Positions 1 through 11,168 of a stretch of 64,000 nt of DNA are shown here, one piece after another. The notes under the pieces are model-generated. The model was not told where the DNA came from and searched no databases. It worked only from the letters and a program-made list of their open reading frames with translations. The DNA comes from Ilyonectria destructans (Eukaryota; Ascomycota; Sordariomycetes; Hypocreales; Nectriaceae): positions 4,960,001 through 5,024,000 of the forward strand of contig JAHEWK010000002.1 of the NCBI GenBank assembly GCA_020740775.1, given 5' to 3'. Position 1 is the first letter of the stretch. Every line of letters begins with the position of its first letter. The translations under genes and the position numbers were made by a program.

Positions 1-186
1 CTTGCATTGACGCATATTCCCCCCGCTCAACATTCACAACTGAGCTGTCTATGTCAATCACGACCCCAAGTATATTCATACGGGACTCCATCGTCATTAT
101 CCAGGGGAATGTAGTGGACTCTGTATAAACAAAGTTTGTAGAAGAAATTTAATTAATTGAAGGATCCGCCGTGATTGCTGATAAGC

Positions 187-3100
187 TCAAACTCCGACAT
201 GAATATATGGAATCCAGTATGGGGGACTGGTAACTTCACCATCGCACAAAATCACGTCTCTTGGCAAACGCTCGTCCCTCGTCTCTGCCTCGATTGCATT
301 CCCAATTGATGTGTCGTCATGTCTAAACACTGGCTGTTCAGTTAGCCAGCGATCTCGGAGCACCTTGGCAGCTTTGTGGAGTCCCCAAGCGACCGATTCA
401 TCCGACATGCCACGATCCCTCATTCCCTCATATGTCATCTTGGCCATCTCCACACAGAGCATGTCTTCAACTTCCCACAATGTTCCGATAACATGACGGA
501 ACCCTGCCAGCTGGAAGCCGCTGATGAGGTGGATACTCTCGTCGATGAATCGGCTGCTGTGGATCTGGCCGGTACCACAAGCAGACAGATAGGCGAGGAA
601 CGGTGAATGCTTGCGAAGATTTATCTCTAATAAATTCGCGACCGTTAGTGGATTGGTTTGCCCATCCTCCAGAACGAGGTGGCTTTTCGATGGGTCGTTC
701 CGATCTGTACAGCCATGGCCGGCAAAATGAAATATCTCGCACTGAAGCAAGTGCGAAAGGATATCCTTCTTGTTGCGCCCCGGCTCGAGGGGGATGACTG
801 ACATTGTCTGAAACAAGTCACGCACAGCAGCTGTCTCTCTAGGTGCAAAAGGGAGATGGGAGTTTCCGGGTGTATGCTCCATGGCGACCAGCAGCGCCTG
901 GCGTGGAGTGAATGCCGAAACTGGTCGTCGGCGACCAGTGATGATTGCCTTGACGGAAGAGTTGTACGATGAAATGACCCTATCAAGGACTCTGTCTGAA
1001 GAGCCACGTTTGTATATCCCGGCTGCATGGATTGGGAATTTCGTGAGAAGTCCTGTAGGAATCCACCAAAGGCGCGGCCACTTGTTCTCGGAAGGAAGCT
1101 GGGTGAAGCCGAGAGCCCGCAGTATTGGGTCCGCGATGCAATGCCATAGCCACTCGAGAACTTGGGGGCTGTTCAAGATGCCCTTCGATAGCGTGGCCCT
1201 TATATCCTGGAGATGGAGATCTGGCAAACGCACTGATCGTATTTGGTGCGTCTCGATAAGAATCGCATCGCAGCGTAGGTTGCTGGTGTTTAAGAAGACG
1301 ATGGGACCGTGGGCTGCAGCCTGCCTCGTGTCAAGCTCGTTCGGCGGGTGCAAAAAGTCATCAAACCCAGGCTTTTCACGGATTTCAGCGATCAAATTGT
1401 CGAAGTCATTGCCTATCTCGTATCGCCGATTCGCAGGTCTGGTCCACGATGGCTCTTGAGGCTTCCGCAAGTCATTCCCCTTGTCAGACTCTCCCAATTG
1501 CTCTCCGAGGCTGGCAAATCGTTTCGCCAGTTGAGGATATTTCTCCTCTAGGGTGATAATGTCGGCTCGTATATCCTCGAGAGAAGTTGCAAGCAGACCG
1601 CGACCCCGTTCAAGAAACTTGAGCGCCATGAACGGCTCTTTGCCAACATAGAGCGCTGCAGCGGCAGCATCGGAAGCGAAGCCGGCGACTCTGCTCAGAA
1701 TTTCTTGCCTGTCAGAATTCCTCAGTGACCGTACTGTCAGTTGAGGGATAAGGCCCGCCACAATCTCCGAAGTCTCGTAAACTTGCTGCCAGTCTGTCAT
1801 TTTCGCATAGCATCGAATGAGGGCCCTGCCTGCGCCTACACGCTGTTTGACCGATGATTGATGCTGGTGTAGTGCGGATTGGTGATTTGAAATGGCCTCT
1901 TGGAGATCTTCATCCGATCCTGTTATTGAGAACCGGCTGTGAAGGGCGAATGCGAGGTTAGAAAGATATCCAGCTCTGAATTCATCGGTCTTCCCGGTGA
2001 CCTTGATGCATTTCTTCGCTAACACAATACCTTCATTGAGATCAGTCATTGATTTTGTCTTCCTGTATCTGGTACGAAGAAGAGCTCCAAGCAGGTTGAA
2101 GTGCATAGCTTGGTCGATATAGCCCTCTCCTGTCAGAAGAACTGCTTTTCTTGCTATTTCAATGGCCTCATCAAGGTCCTTGATGGCTCCAAACTCATGA
2201 AATCGGGCATTGAGTTGGATTGCAAGATGCCCATGAAAGAGCCCCCGCTCTGGGTGACCTTGGAGATTCATGTTGACCACCATTCTAGCCAGGTCAATGG
2301 ACTCTTCAATGTCAGCCAGCGCTCCGGTTCTGCGATATCTGGCCTCAAGGCTGGATCCATGATTCTGCATATATACCACCCGCTTAGGGTCACTCATTGG
2401 TGTTTCATTGACGACTTTCCTGGAGATTTCAATCGACTCCTCAAGATCGTTCATCGCGTCCGTCCTGCGATATCTGGAGTAGAGCCCCGCGGCGAGACTT
2501 GTGAGACATATCACCCAGTCTGGATCATGCTTACGTGTCGCGTCAAGTGCCTGTCTAGCAAATTCGATGGTTTCTTCTAGGTGGGTCCTCTCTCCTGATG
2601 CATGGTACCGGGAATCGAGACGGTTTCCAAGTGTATTCAGTAGTTTCCCTCTGTCTGGGTGATCTACTGGAGTCAATTGAAGAGCGCTTTTGGCAAGATT
2701 TATCGCCTCTTCAAGATCTGGCATTGACCTAGTTCTGGTGTATCGTTTTCCAAGTCGACTTGTGAGGTAGGCGACATACGCTATTCGGTCCGAATGGCTC
2801 ACTGGTGTTTCATCAATTATTTTTCTGGCTATGCGAATGGATTCTTCGAGATCATCTATCGATCCTGTGATGTCATATCGGGTGTCAAGCGCAATTCCAA
2901 GTCGGGACAACCACTTTTGTCGGTCTGTGTGATCCTTTAGAGGCGTACTGAGTACTTCCTTCAATATACCAATAGCCTCTTCGAGACTAGATGATGCCCG
3001 ACCAAAGTGAGCGTGGTGAATCAGAATACATGAGAGAGTGAATAATGACCCTGCACGGCTATGATCGTCGTCGCGGGTTATCTGAACTGCCTCTCTAGCG

Positions 3101-4877
3101 ACGGCGATAGCATCTTCGGGGCTTGCCATCCCTTGTGAATCGTAATACTGGTTACCCAGATCTCTTGCAAGATTCACCAAATAAATTCGGCGATTTGGAG
3201 AACTGCTTGGAGATGCATGAACTGCTTGTCGAGCGAAATGAATAGCCTGCTCAAGATCACCTGCCGCTCCAGTATCTTGACTTTTTGTGCGAAACAAAAT
3301 AGAGAGGCTATTCAGATACTCCGCCTGGTCTTGATCTGAAGATACCTCAATCACTTGTTGGGCGATGATGATCGCTTCCTCGAGGTCCCTTGAGGACTTC
3401 AAATCTGTACGAATATGACGATCATAAAGAAGAAGTACCAGGGTATGTAGATACTCTGGCTGACCTTCATGACCATCTGGAGTAGCTTGAATGGTTTGCC
3501 GGGCTGCCGTGATGGCTTCTTCAAGATCAGGTAGTACTTTTGTGATCTTGCATTGATCATAGAGCAGCCGTGCAAGGTTGTTTAGGTACTGGGGTTGTTC
3601 TTGATGGCCATCTGGAACGGCTAGAATCGCTTGATGAGCTATTGCGATGGCTCCATTAAGGTCCATTACCGTTCCTGAACCGTTGTATGGGTTGTACAGT
3701 AGAAGAGCAAGGCTGTTCAAGTATTCTGGTAGATCATCGTGGCCACCTGGAGTAGACTCTATAACTTGACGGGCTTTTTTTGTTGCTTCATTCAGATCAT
3801 CTGGTAATCCTGAAAATTTGTACCGCTCAGGAATCCAGACCGCAAGACGGTCCAGATACCATGGTCGATCTGGGTAATTTTCTAGAGCAGCTTGAATTGC
3901 CTTTTGAGCGAATGTTATCGCTGCTTCATGATCTGCTACTGCTTCCGAATGTTTCCATCGATCACATAGGATAGCTGCCAGGGTGAACAGATTGCGTAAC
4001 TTGTCTGGATGGCCATCTGGTGTTAAATGAACTGCTTCTTTGATCGCCTTTATTGCTTCCTCGAGGTCAGCTTCTGATTCTGTGTTGTAGTATTGGTCCC
4101 AAAGTCCAAGCGCAAGGGTACTTAGGAAGATTCTCCGCAATGTGTGCGTTGCCGGAGTCGCCTCGGCAAGTTGTCTTCCTATTTCGATGGACTTCTCGAG
4201 ATCGTCCTGCATCTCCGCGACCTGGTATCGGTCGTGGAGCATAGCTCCAAGGTTGCTTAGCATCGTGTACCGTTTGTTGTGGTTGATTAGAGCTATTTCG
4301 AGTGATGTCTCTATGATTCTGATTGCCTCGTCAAGATCAAACATCTCGCCAGTAATGAAATATCGCTCTCGAACCAGACACCCAAGAGTGTTCAAATACT
4401 CTGCTTGATCTGAAGGCATATCTGTAGCTCCATCTACTGCTTGTTGGGTCAATTTCATTGCCTCGTCAAGGTCACCTGTTTGTTCTGTGTGCTGAAATAG
4501 GTAGCCGAGTACACGGCCAAGACTATGAAGATGTCTTGCCCGATCTGGATGGCCATTCGAGGTCATATGAACCGACTTTGAAGCCATTTTACGTGCTTCT
4601 TCAAGCTCCATCTTTGATTCAGTATCAAGATATGTGTCAAGAAGCGTGCACGCAAGGCCGTTGAAATGTCTTGCTTCGTCCTGGGAGTCTTCCGTCAGAA
4701 GATTGACAGTGTCCTGTACAGTAACATAGCACCATCTAGGTCAGCCACCACCTCTTTTGTAAGACTTCTTTGCAAGTGTCATCTGTCAAAGATTAAATAA
4801 CGTACCTGACTCGGATCACATTGTGGGTTCAGATCAACAAGTCCCCGGATGGGTAGGTTTGAATCCTCTTGAGCCAT
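187..4877 (-). CDS. TPR-repeat CHAT-domain protein (caspase/separase-like peptidase fold)
   Basis: The main exon (4713-187) encodes about 20 degenerate TPR-like repeats of roughly 47 residues, each with a D-L-E-E-A-I-like helix, followed by a C-terminal CHAT domain. The CHAT dyad is visible: His in FAGHG and Cys in LSACGTG (Cys codon at 577-579). The protein ends in a YWIPYIHVG-like tail. The frame is open upstream of the first in-frame Met (4611). I extend it through a 92-nt intron (4714-4805; donor GTACGT, branch GCTGACC, acceptor TACAG) to exon 1 at 4877-4806, which starts MAQEDSNLP. This gives 1532 residues. In fungi such proteins are NLR-like or orphan receptor/protease proteins of mostly unknown target; no NB-ARC or NACHT domain is seen here. 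The repeats suit protein binding and the CHAT domain proteolysis. The alternative is a shorter protein starting at 4611. Confidence 0.85.
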
Positions 4878-5071
4878 CGTAGTGTAAAAGGGTTTGTTTA
4901 TTTGAAGGGATAGGATATTCAAGAATACTCTCATCGGGCTGTCAAAATCGATCTGTAGAAAGATTGCAGACAACAAACGGGTAGGTGGACGATAATCAGG
5001 CAGCAGGCAGGTCTTGAGCGGCGCGTATCTCGAGACGTGGTTCCTTTTCATTGGCCAAATTGAACTAGTAT

Positions 5072-5483
5072 GGTCGCGTAACTTGTGCAAAAAGTGCAAG
5101 TGACCACGATTCCAAAATGCCGCTCTACAGAAAGTGTCAGTGCAGTAGCGAGTAGAGACTGACTGCTACGGCAATATTGGGTTTAATAATGCAATACTGT
5201 GTTTGCAGCTGCTATTCCAAGGCGCTGTTTCAATCTGCTATTCTAAGTCACTATTTTAGCATTTTGGAATAACAGCTGTGATGGCAGCCTATACCAGCAG
5301 CTTAGAATACAGCCCCAATAGTAGGTTTTCAAATTTAATACGTTACTATAGGCTTGAATATAATCCTACGTCAGAATATTACCTTTTTTTACATTTGTAT
5401 TTGTGCTTTCTTATCAGCTGCAATTTCTTTTGCAAAGAATTTGGCTATTTGCACTTTTTGCACACATTGTCTAACATGCGACC
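5072..5483. mobile_element. TIR element / MITE (about 412 bp), probable TA-inserting DNA transposon relic
   Basis: The two ends are inverted copies. The left end reads GGTCGCG, then TGTGCAAAAAGTGCAA (about 5084-5099). The right end contains TTGCACTTTTTGCACA (about 5449-5464) and ends GCGACC. A TA lies near each edge (TATGGTCGC at left, GCGACCGTA at right), which would suit a Tc1/mariner or pogo type target duplication. Inside are further inverted pairs (CAGCTGCTATTCCAA near 5206 with TTGGAATAACAGCTG near 5264). No transposase is encoded, so it is non-autonomous. It sits about 195 bp upstream of the proposed start of the TPR-CHAT gene, in its promoter or 5' UTR. Confidence 0.7.
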
Positions 5484-6246
5484 GTAAACTAGCTTAAAAA
5501 GTCTGCGAGGTTGTTGCCCTACAAAGTAATTACGACCTTATTACTGATGTTCGGAAAGTGCACTTAAATCGGCGATTATGTACCCGATTTTAGTGGGATT
5601 CGATCTCGTGACCTCTCTGGTTGTCGTAGGGGCTACCTGTTTCAGCCGCAACAGCAATTTTCAGTGGAAGTTGAAGGACATTATCCTCCCTGGCTCATAA
5701 CTGCTGCATCCAGTAGATATGAATGAAGTTGGAAAAGACGATGGGCTTTCAAGGAGCTCTTGGTTTGATCATGTTCCATGTCCCGGTTTGCCAAGCCAAA
5801 TGAATTTATATCAAGGACCGAAAGGCTAAGCCCGTTTCATCTGAAGAAATCAATCTGGGGTCCGGGAGACTTGCTCTTTGGTCCACCTGCTTGTGGAACG
5901 GGGACACTCCTAGCTGTTTGCACTATTCCGGTGGGATCGATGTAACCTCCACGATTGGTGTTGTTTCCGGTGGGAAATTGGCAATCGACTGGGCTGTCCC
6001 ATCCTCCGAGCTCTTCGTTGGGGTAACTTTGGTGGGATACTCCGGTGGACTTGTCGGTGGTGTTGACCCGGGCCAACGACTTTAGACATAGCACCATTTA
6101 GTCTTGTTAACATGTCAAACCGAGTTGAACTGGTTAGGGCACTGTTCAGTTGTCCAAAACAACGACTAGACAAGGTCAAACTGTCAATTTACCCTGGCTC
6201 CGAATAACCCAGCTTCTAACCCTTGCTCAAAAAAGAACTCTGTACC
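5484..6246. other. Intergenic stretch, no gene recognised
   Basis: Only short overlapping open frames on both strands (about 5837-6179), without recognisable domains. On the minus strand around 5590-5620 there is a weak tRNA T-arm-like stretch (GATCGAATCC), but no complete cloverleaf. Confidence 0.5.
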
Positions 6247-8313
6247 CTACTCCAAGCGTACCATTTCAAACTGCGTTAGACCGTTGATCATCTCACCATA
6301 CATCATGCCGTAAACATATGTTTCGCCAACAACCTGGAACAGTCCTCCACTCATAGGCCGGACGACAAAGGGAACGTGTCCTCCTTGGAAGATGAAAATC
6401 TGGTCGCCAGCTTGCATTTCTCGTGGCCCCGTCCCGAGGAAGGTGACATCATTTCTACCACTGCATAACATCGGCCTTTTCTCATCAGAGTAGCGATGCA
6501 ACTCCTCGAAGTACCTCTTACAGTGTTGCAACAACCAAGCACATCTTTCACTATCAGACAGCTCAGCAGGAGCGCTCTGACTTTCGCTAAGGAACTGGAA
6601 CTCCGCCTCTAGTAAAGAAGGGTCCCAGGTGTGGAACTCTGGTCGGTCCGGAAGATCGGTCTGCCACTGGGAAGCTGTTCGGATTCGATCGTCAACCCGC
6701 ATCTCTTCGTCTCTCAGCAGCTTTCTATAAGCCACAGGTATCTTCCTTAAGGCCTCTTGGACGTATGTACTCTGACCGGGAGGCCATGCTACGGAAGAGT
6801 TTTCACTGAGTTGGCGAAGATCGTCAAGAAAGCGCTGAGCTCGTTGTAGGTTTTGTGGAGTTTCCCGTGGGCCTGGAAAGTCTACCACATCTCCAACTTG
6901 AACGACATAAGCCACGGATATTCCAGAGATGGGCAGATATCTCTGAGAATAATCCGCCTCCTCGATGGGGGAAGCTGTGCTCATTTCAGTGTGCCCGCTG
7001 GCTAAGAACCTAAGACTAGCCTCACGTCTTATGGGGTTCAACTTCTGAGGGGGCCTCAAAGACCACTCAGGGGCCCAAGATGGAAGATCAGGTGCAAGCT
7101 CAGACTTTGTGAGCCCTCGGCTATTGTCTAGGATGAACACGCCCCGAGCAACGAGCCTCCAAGCGGCCTCTAGAAGAACTTCTGCGTAGCTCTTCGAGTA
7201 GTTGGGTATTAACCCTAGCTTCGGCGCGTCCTTTGCGATCCCCAGAAGAGCAAAGACCCTATCTCTGGGGTCCGTTGCTCCCAATCGGAAAGTACTCTCC
7301 AGCATCTCGCGGAGAGGTGTAAAGGAATTCTTCCGGAGGGCTTCCATGTGGCCCCATCGATGCATCGACTGCATCGTGAGGACAGTTTGAAATGTATATG
7401 ACTCCAGCGCTGCGAGGCTGCTGAGATATTCCGCAGCACGAGGTCCAAGGTCCATTGAATGACGCTTCCATTCGTAGAACTCGACATAGATCCAGTAAAC
7501 AATGATCCAATAGATGAACTTTAGCTCGGAAAGACCACACATCAGGAACAAGTCCTTGGCGCATGTGAACTCCTGGATGATCCAGACTCTAGTCCAGATT
7601 GGCCGACGTAGGAAGTATAGCATCTCACGGTGAGGAAAGATGCCTCCATCATCAGATCCGAGTCCCCATCTCTTGGCGATCATCTCCAGGAATTCTCGAT
7701 CGCGATGAGCTCGTTGGGCAATGTGGTGAAATATTTGCCAGAAACGGCTCGTCGGCATTTGGTCTGGATCCTGATATCCACGACGGTCCGATGCGAATAG
7801 ATTCCACCCGTGCTCCAGGATCAGCTCTCTCCCACGTAAAGCGATGCTCTCAACCGTCTGTTCGCGGCCGCTTGGTGGAGTGCCCAGGTAGGCTACGACG
7901 CGGGTGGCCTGGGTGAATATCTGCCGCATTTTTTTGACTTGAAGGGCTTTCTCATCGTTATCAGCCTGGTTGATGCACAAGGCATCGGCCCAAAGATATT
8001 CCACGGTCGGATCCAAATGGAAGCGGATTAGGGCTTCGTAGAGGTTTCTGGTGATGTTTGTTGTCTTCCCATCGATGCGGACCACATCAGGCTTCATTGA
8101 TGATCCCCAAACGTACGACAATGCGTGGTATTGTGGACGGGCCGTCAGTGAGACGCGGACAAGACCAAGCTCCAACGGCGGGTTGAAGTAGCCTTGCTCG
8201 AGGTCTTGATCTCGAGAGAGGAATCGGATAAGCCTAATCTCATCTTGAGTATCATCTAGCGGTTCATATGTGTAAGTAGACGACGCCATGGATTCTGTAG
8301 GCAGGGAATGCAT
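6247..8313 (-). CDS. HET-domain (heterokaryon incompatibility) protein
   Basis: A single uninterrupted frame of 688 residues. The HET hallmark blocks are in order: YHALSYVWG at residues 62-70, LWADALCINQ at 107-116 followed by the KKMRQIFTQATRVVAYLG stretch, then IWTRVWIIQEF at 239-249. A second conserved fungal motif, DPRDRVFALLGIA, lies near 345-357. In fungi HET proteins mediate non-self recognition and can trigger cell death of fused cells; many act with NLR or HET-s-like partners. The target of this one is unknown. The start may be Met1 or Met9 (8289). The C-terminal part (about 360-688) is the usual variable region and ends in a small beta-rich segment. The neighbouring TPR-CHAT gene has the same orientation, but 1.4 kb and a MITE separate them. 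Confidence 0.93.
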   Translation of the reverse strand: MHSLPTESMASSTYTYEPLDDTQDEIRLIRFLSRDQDLEQGYFNPPLELGLVRVSLTARPQYHALSYVWGSSMKPDVVRIDGKTTNITRNLYEALIRFHLDPTVEYLWADALCINQADNDEKALQVKKMRQIFTQATRVVAYLGTPPSGREQTVESIALRGRELILEHGWNLFASDRRGYQDPDQMPTSRFWQIFHHIAQRAHRDREFLEMIAKRWGLGSDDGGIFPHREMLYFLRRPIWTRVWIIQEFTCAKDLFLMCGLSELKFIYWIIVYWIYVEFYEWKRHSMDLGPRAAEYLSSLAALESYTFQTVLTMQSMHRWGHMEALRKNSFTPLREMLESTFRLGATDPRDRVFALLGIAKDAPKLGLIPNYSKSYAEVLLEAAWRLVARGVFILDNSRGLTKSELAPDLPSWAPEWSLRPPQKLNPIRREASLRFLASGHTEMSTASPIEEADYSQRYLPISGISVAYVVQVGDVVDFPGPRETPQNLQRAQRFLDDLRQLSENSSVAWPPGQSTYVQEALRKIPVAYRKLLRDEEMRVDDRIRTASQWQTDLPDRPEFHTWDPSLLEAEFQFLSESQSAPAELSDSERCAWLLQHCKRYFEELHRYSDEKRPMLCSGRNDVTFLGTGPREMQAGDQIFIFQGGHVPFVVRPMSGGLFQVVGETYVYGMMYGEMINGLTQFEMVRLE

Positions 8314-9354
8314 GAAAACACAGTGAAATGGCTCAATAGTGATAAATTAAGTGAGGGGTAAAGATTATGATTACTTTTCAGCCACAGCACGAACCAGTGT
8401 GGTGTGACACAGATGGGCTCAAACGATTGGTTTATATCATTGAGGCTTGAAACTGGAGGAGGGGATCCCGCATCGATGGCACAAGAGGAGGTAAGCTTAG
8501 GGCTCTGCTGCGACAGAAAACATCTATAGCTCGTTGGATTTTATTTGTCAGAGGCGAAATTCCCTCCGGTCTATTACCGCTATATAGGCTCGGTCATGAT
8601 GGATGATGGATGCCAGGCGGGGGAGCACAGTTTCGCTAGTCTGCTCGTGGAGTACTCCCCAGCCTCCACGTGAGTCTTCCAAGTGTCGGAGGATACATCT
8701 TAGGCCGCTTCCTCCTTGATGGCGGTTACTCTATTGCGAGGCCAGGCCTGTTGGTTTGAACTCAGGCTGTCACCAGAAAACAACGAGTCAAATAATGCTG
8801 GCATGCAACTACAGTCATTGATGTCAAGGTCTGCTTTGAACCCCGAAGGGACAATTTTCGCCCGACCGCGTTATAAAGTTGCACTCAAACGAGGCGCTCC
8901 CAGCCCGAATGACTTGCACATTTGTGCGCCACCAACTAAGGCGGCGCCTAACAGCGTGCTTTGGGCACTGAAACATGTAGAAGGGCACTTGTAGTATAAA
9001 ATGCCTCAATTTCTGGCCTGAAATTTCTCGCATGCTCTGTTCATGAGATGCTAGTTTGTGATAGAGATCAAATCACATCGTGGGCAATCTGGTCCCGGAT
9101 AACCATCCCATCGTGTAGTCGTAGCATACTCTATGTTTTATATCCTTGACCACCACCGATATCAGGAAATATCTGGGTGGGTCCTAAGCGTCTTGTTTAG
9201 AGATAATATTTGTACTCTTCAGTCTACTACTATCATCACATCATCAAGATACAGCTTCCAGTCAAGACATCAACCGATTCACTCCAACTCTCTCAAACTT
9301 CATATATCATGATCCTCCCCATTGCTGTCATTTTGTGAACATCCCGATAGCTCG
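8314..9354. other. Intergenic stretch between HET gene promoter and glucoamylase 3' end
   Basis: No convincing gene. A TATATAG-like box on the minus strand (about 8580-8587) lies about 270 bp upstream of the HET start. A CT/CA-rich tract at 9215-9300 looks like a fungal leader, but the ATG after it (9309) opens only a nine-codon frame before a stop. Confidence 0.45.
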
Positions 9355-11168
9355 TTACCTCCACTCGTCATCCAGAGTACCACTGCTGCCACACCCGCTA
9401 GACGAAGTTGCCCTGCGGTTAGGGTCGCTCTCCCAGGTAACGGTTCCATCGCTCGTCTTCTTGATATACTTGTACTCGAAAATCGTGTCTGATGGGATCT
9501 TGATCGTGGCTGTCCACAAACCTGCGGTGGTGCTGGAGGCTTCAAGGGCAATTCCATCTGCAGGTGACCAGTTGGCAAGTTCGGTGATTGAGCCAACAAC
9601 GAAAACGTTCTGGTTGGAAACGGACACATCTCCGACGCTGAATGTTATGGTAGCATCGCAGGCCGGTGCTGGCTCACACACCGAGGGCACTGTGTTGGCA
9701 CGAGTTTCTCCCCAAGGAGGAGGGACAACGCCGTCGCGACGTTCAGCTGCCCCGATGAATGATGCGTATGACCAAGTCAAATGGACGGCTGACTTTGGTG
9801 ATCCGGACGTCTTGTCAAATTGCTCCGTCAGTGAACCATCCGCTGGAGTGTAGGTGCGAACCACGGCGACAAAATCATCGGCATATGAGCGCACAGCCTT
9901 GATAACTGAGTCGAAGGTCTTGGTACGTTTTTCGTAGGTGCCAGTGGAGATATTCGGCAGAAGGTCGCGGAAGAAGGGTAGCGACACTTGGTTGACAACA
10001 ATAGAGCCTTGCGTCTTCCACTGGTAGACGGCAGCATACAGTTGCTCTGAAGCAGCGAGAGTGGTCAAATACCACGGGTTCCCATCGTAGTACACATCTT
10101 CGCTGTATCTTCCGACTGCAGCGGCTTGACCTTGACGTCTGCTCTTGTTGATGTCGTAAATGGATCGGAAAGAATCGACGACTGCCTTGTGGTTTGCAAG
10201 AGCCCTTGCCGAGCATGGTTGAAAGGTTGAATCGGTACACTTTGCCTTGGGGTCAAACGTGTGAATCGACGAGAGAATTGAGTTGGCATCCTTCCCCGTG
10301 CGGCCGTCTTTAACATTGATGTTTGAATCAATGTAGTCGCCCACCCAGAAACTCTGCAAGAAGCAGAGAATTCGAGGAGCGCTGACAGCACAGTCAGGGC
10401 AGGATTTTCCCAACGTCTTTGCAAGCGCAGCTCCTTCGACGAGGGCACGGTGTGACGCAGAGAGTGTGAAGAACGAGGAGCCGTTGATTTCTTCCCAGAG
10501 GTCGTAACCAGTGCGGTTCCAATATCTCACCGTGTATGCAAGATCCTTTGCAATGACTGGCCACACCTTCGTGATAGCCTTGGAGCGGCCCCCATTCGCA
10601 ACGAGCCAGTTGGCGTAGAGTGTAAGAGCCGTAGCCCTCAGAGGTGGGCCATCACGTTGTGGGCGACCCCAAGAACCGGTGAACTCAGTAAGATTAACGT
10701 TGAATTTTGGTTCTCCCAGCCCACCGGACTCGGGGCTGCCTGATGGGTTTGACACACCCTGAAGCTCGGCTTGCGCAGAAATGTATTCCTCAATTTTCCG
10801 TTGAAGGGACTTGTCTCCATGGATGAACTCTTCAACGAGGACCTTGTACGTCAAGGCAGAGTCTCGAGTCCAGGTATACCAGTCTTTAGAAAGAATCAGT
10901 GAATGCTCTACAAGCAATTCGTTCACAGGGAAAGGTCGGGCTTACAATCTGGATCTGATTTCGATGGGCTTGCGACTACTGCTCCGGGCGCAGCTCCCTT
11001 GGCTCGCTTTCCATCTGCTCCAATATTGGCCAGAACGCCTTTGAGAGAGGTGTCACTCTGTTTCGTGATGAATCGCTCAATATTCGAAGTGCCATAGGCT
11101 GGCGTCGCAACAACGGCACTCTGCCACAGCGCAATAGCTGCCAAGCTACTGAGGAGCTGCTTGAACAT
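9355..11168 (-). CDS. glaA: Secreted glucoamylase, GH15 with C-terminal CBM20 starch-binding domain
   Basis: Two exons: 11168-10946 and 10883-9355, joined across a 62-nt GT-AG intron (10884-10945), giving 583 residues. The join restores the GH15 signature SDPDYWYTWTRDS. The N-terminus (MFKQLLSSLAAIALWQSAVVA) is a signal peptide. LWEEINGSSFF carries the predicted catalytic acid (about Glu205) and LTEQFDK the predicted base (about Glu428). From about residue 483 a CBM20 follows (CDATITFSV ... WESDPNR), which binds raw starch. The enzyme releases glucose from non-reducing ends of starch and maltodextrins outside the cell. The linker between domains is short and lacks the long Ser/Thr-rich stretch of the Aspergillus niger enzyme. 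The symbol follows Aspergillus usage. Regulation by an AmyR-like factor or CreA would be usual, but I saw no decisive site. Confidence 0.96.

Noticed and set aside
376..4664. Several plus-strand open frames of 60-190 codons over the TPR-CHAT gene
   Set aside because: They are antisense to a long, motif-bearing frame; no domain or start context of their own.
4779..5099. 106-codon minus-strand frame ahead of the TPR-CHAT gene
   Set aside because: Its last part contains the proposed exon 1 and intron; the upstream 74 codons run into the MITE end and show no protein-like pattern.
5590..5640. tRNA T-arm-like stretch on the minus strand (GATCGAATCC)
   Set aside because: No matching acceptor, D or anticodon stems; at most a tRNA-derived SINE scrap.
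5837..6179. Overlapping 60-90-codon frames
   Set aside because: No domain, mutual overlap on both strands, no leader features.
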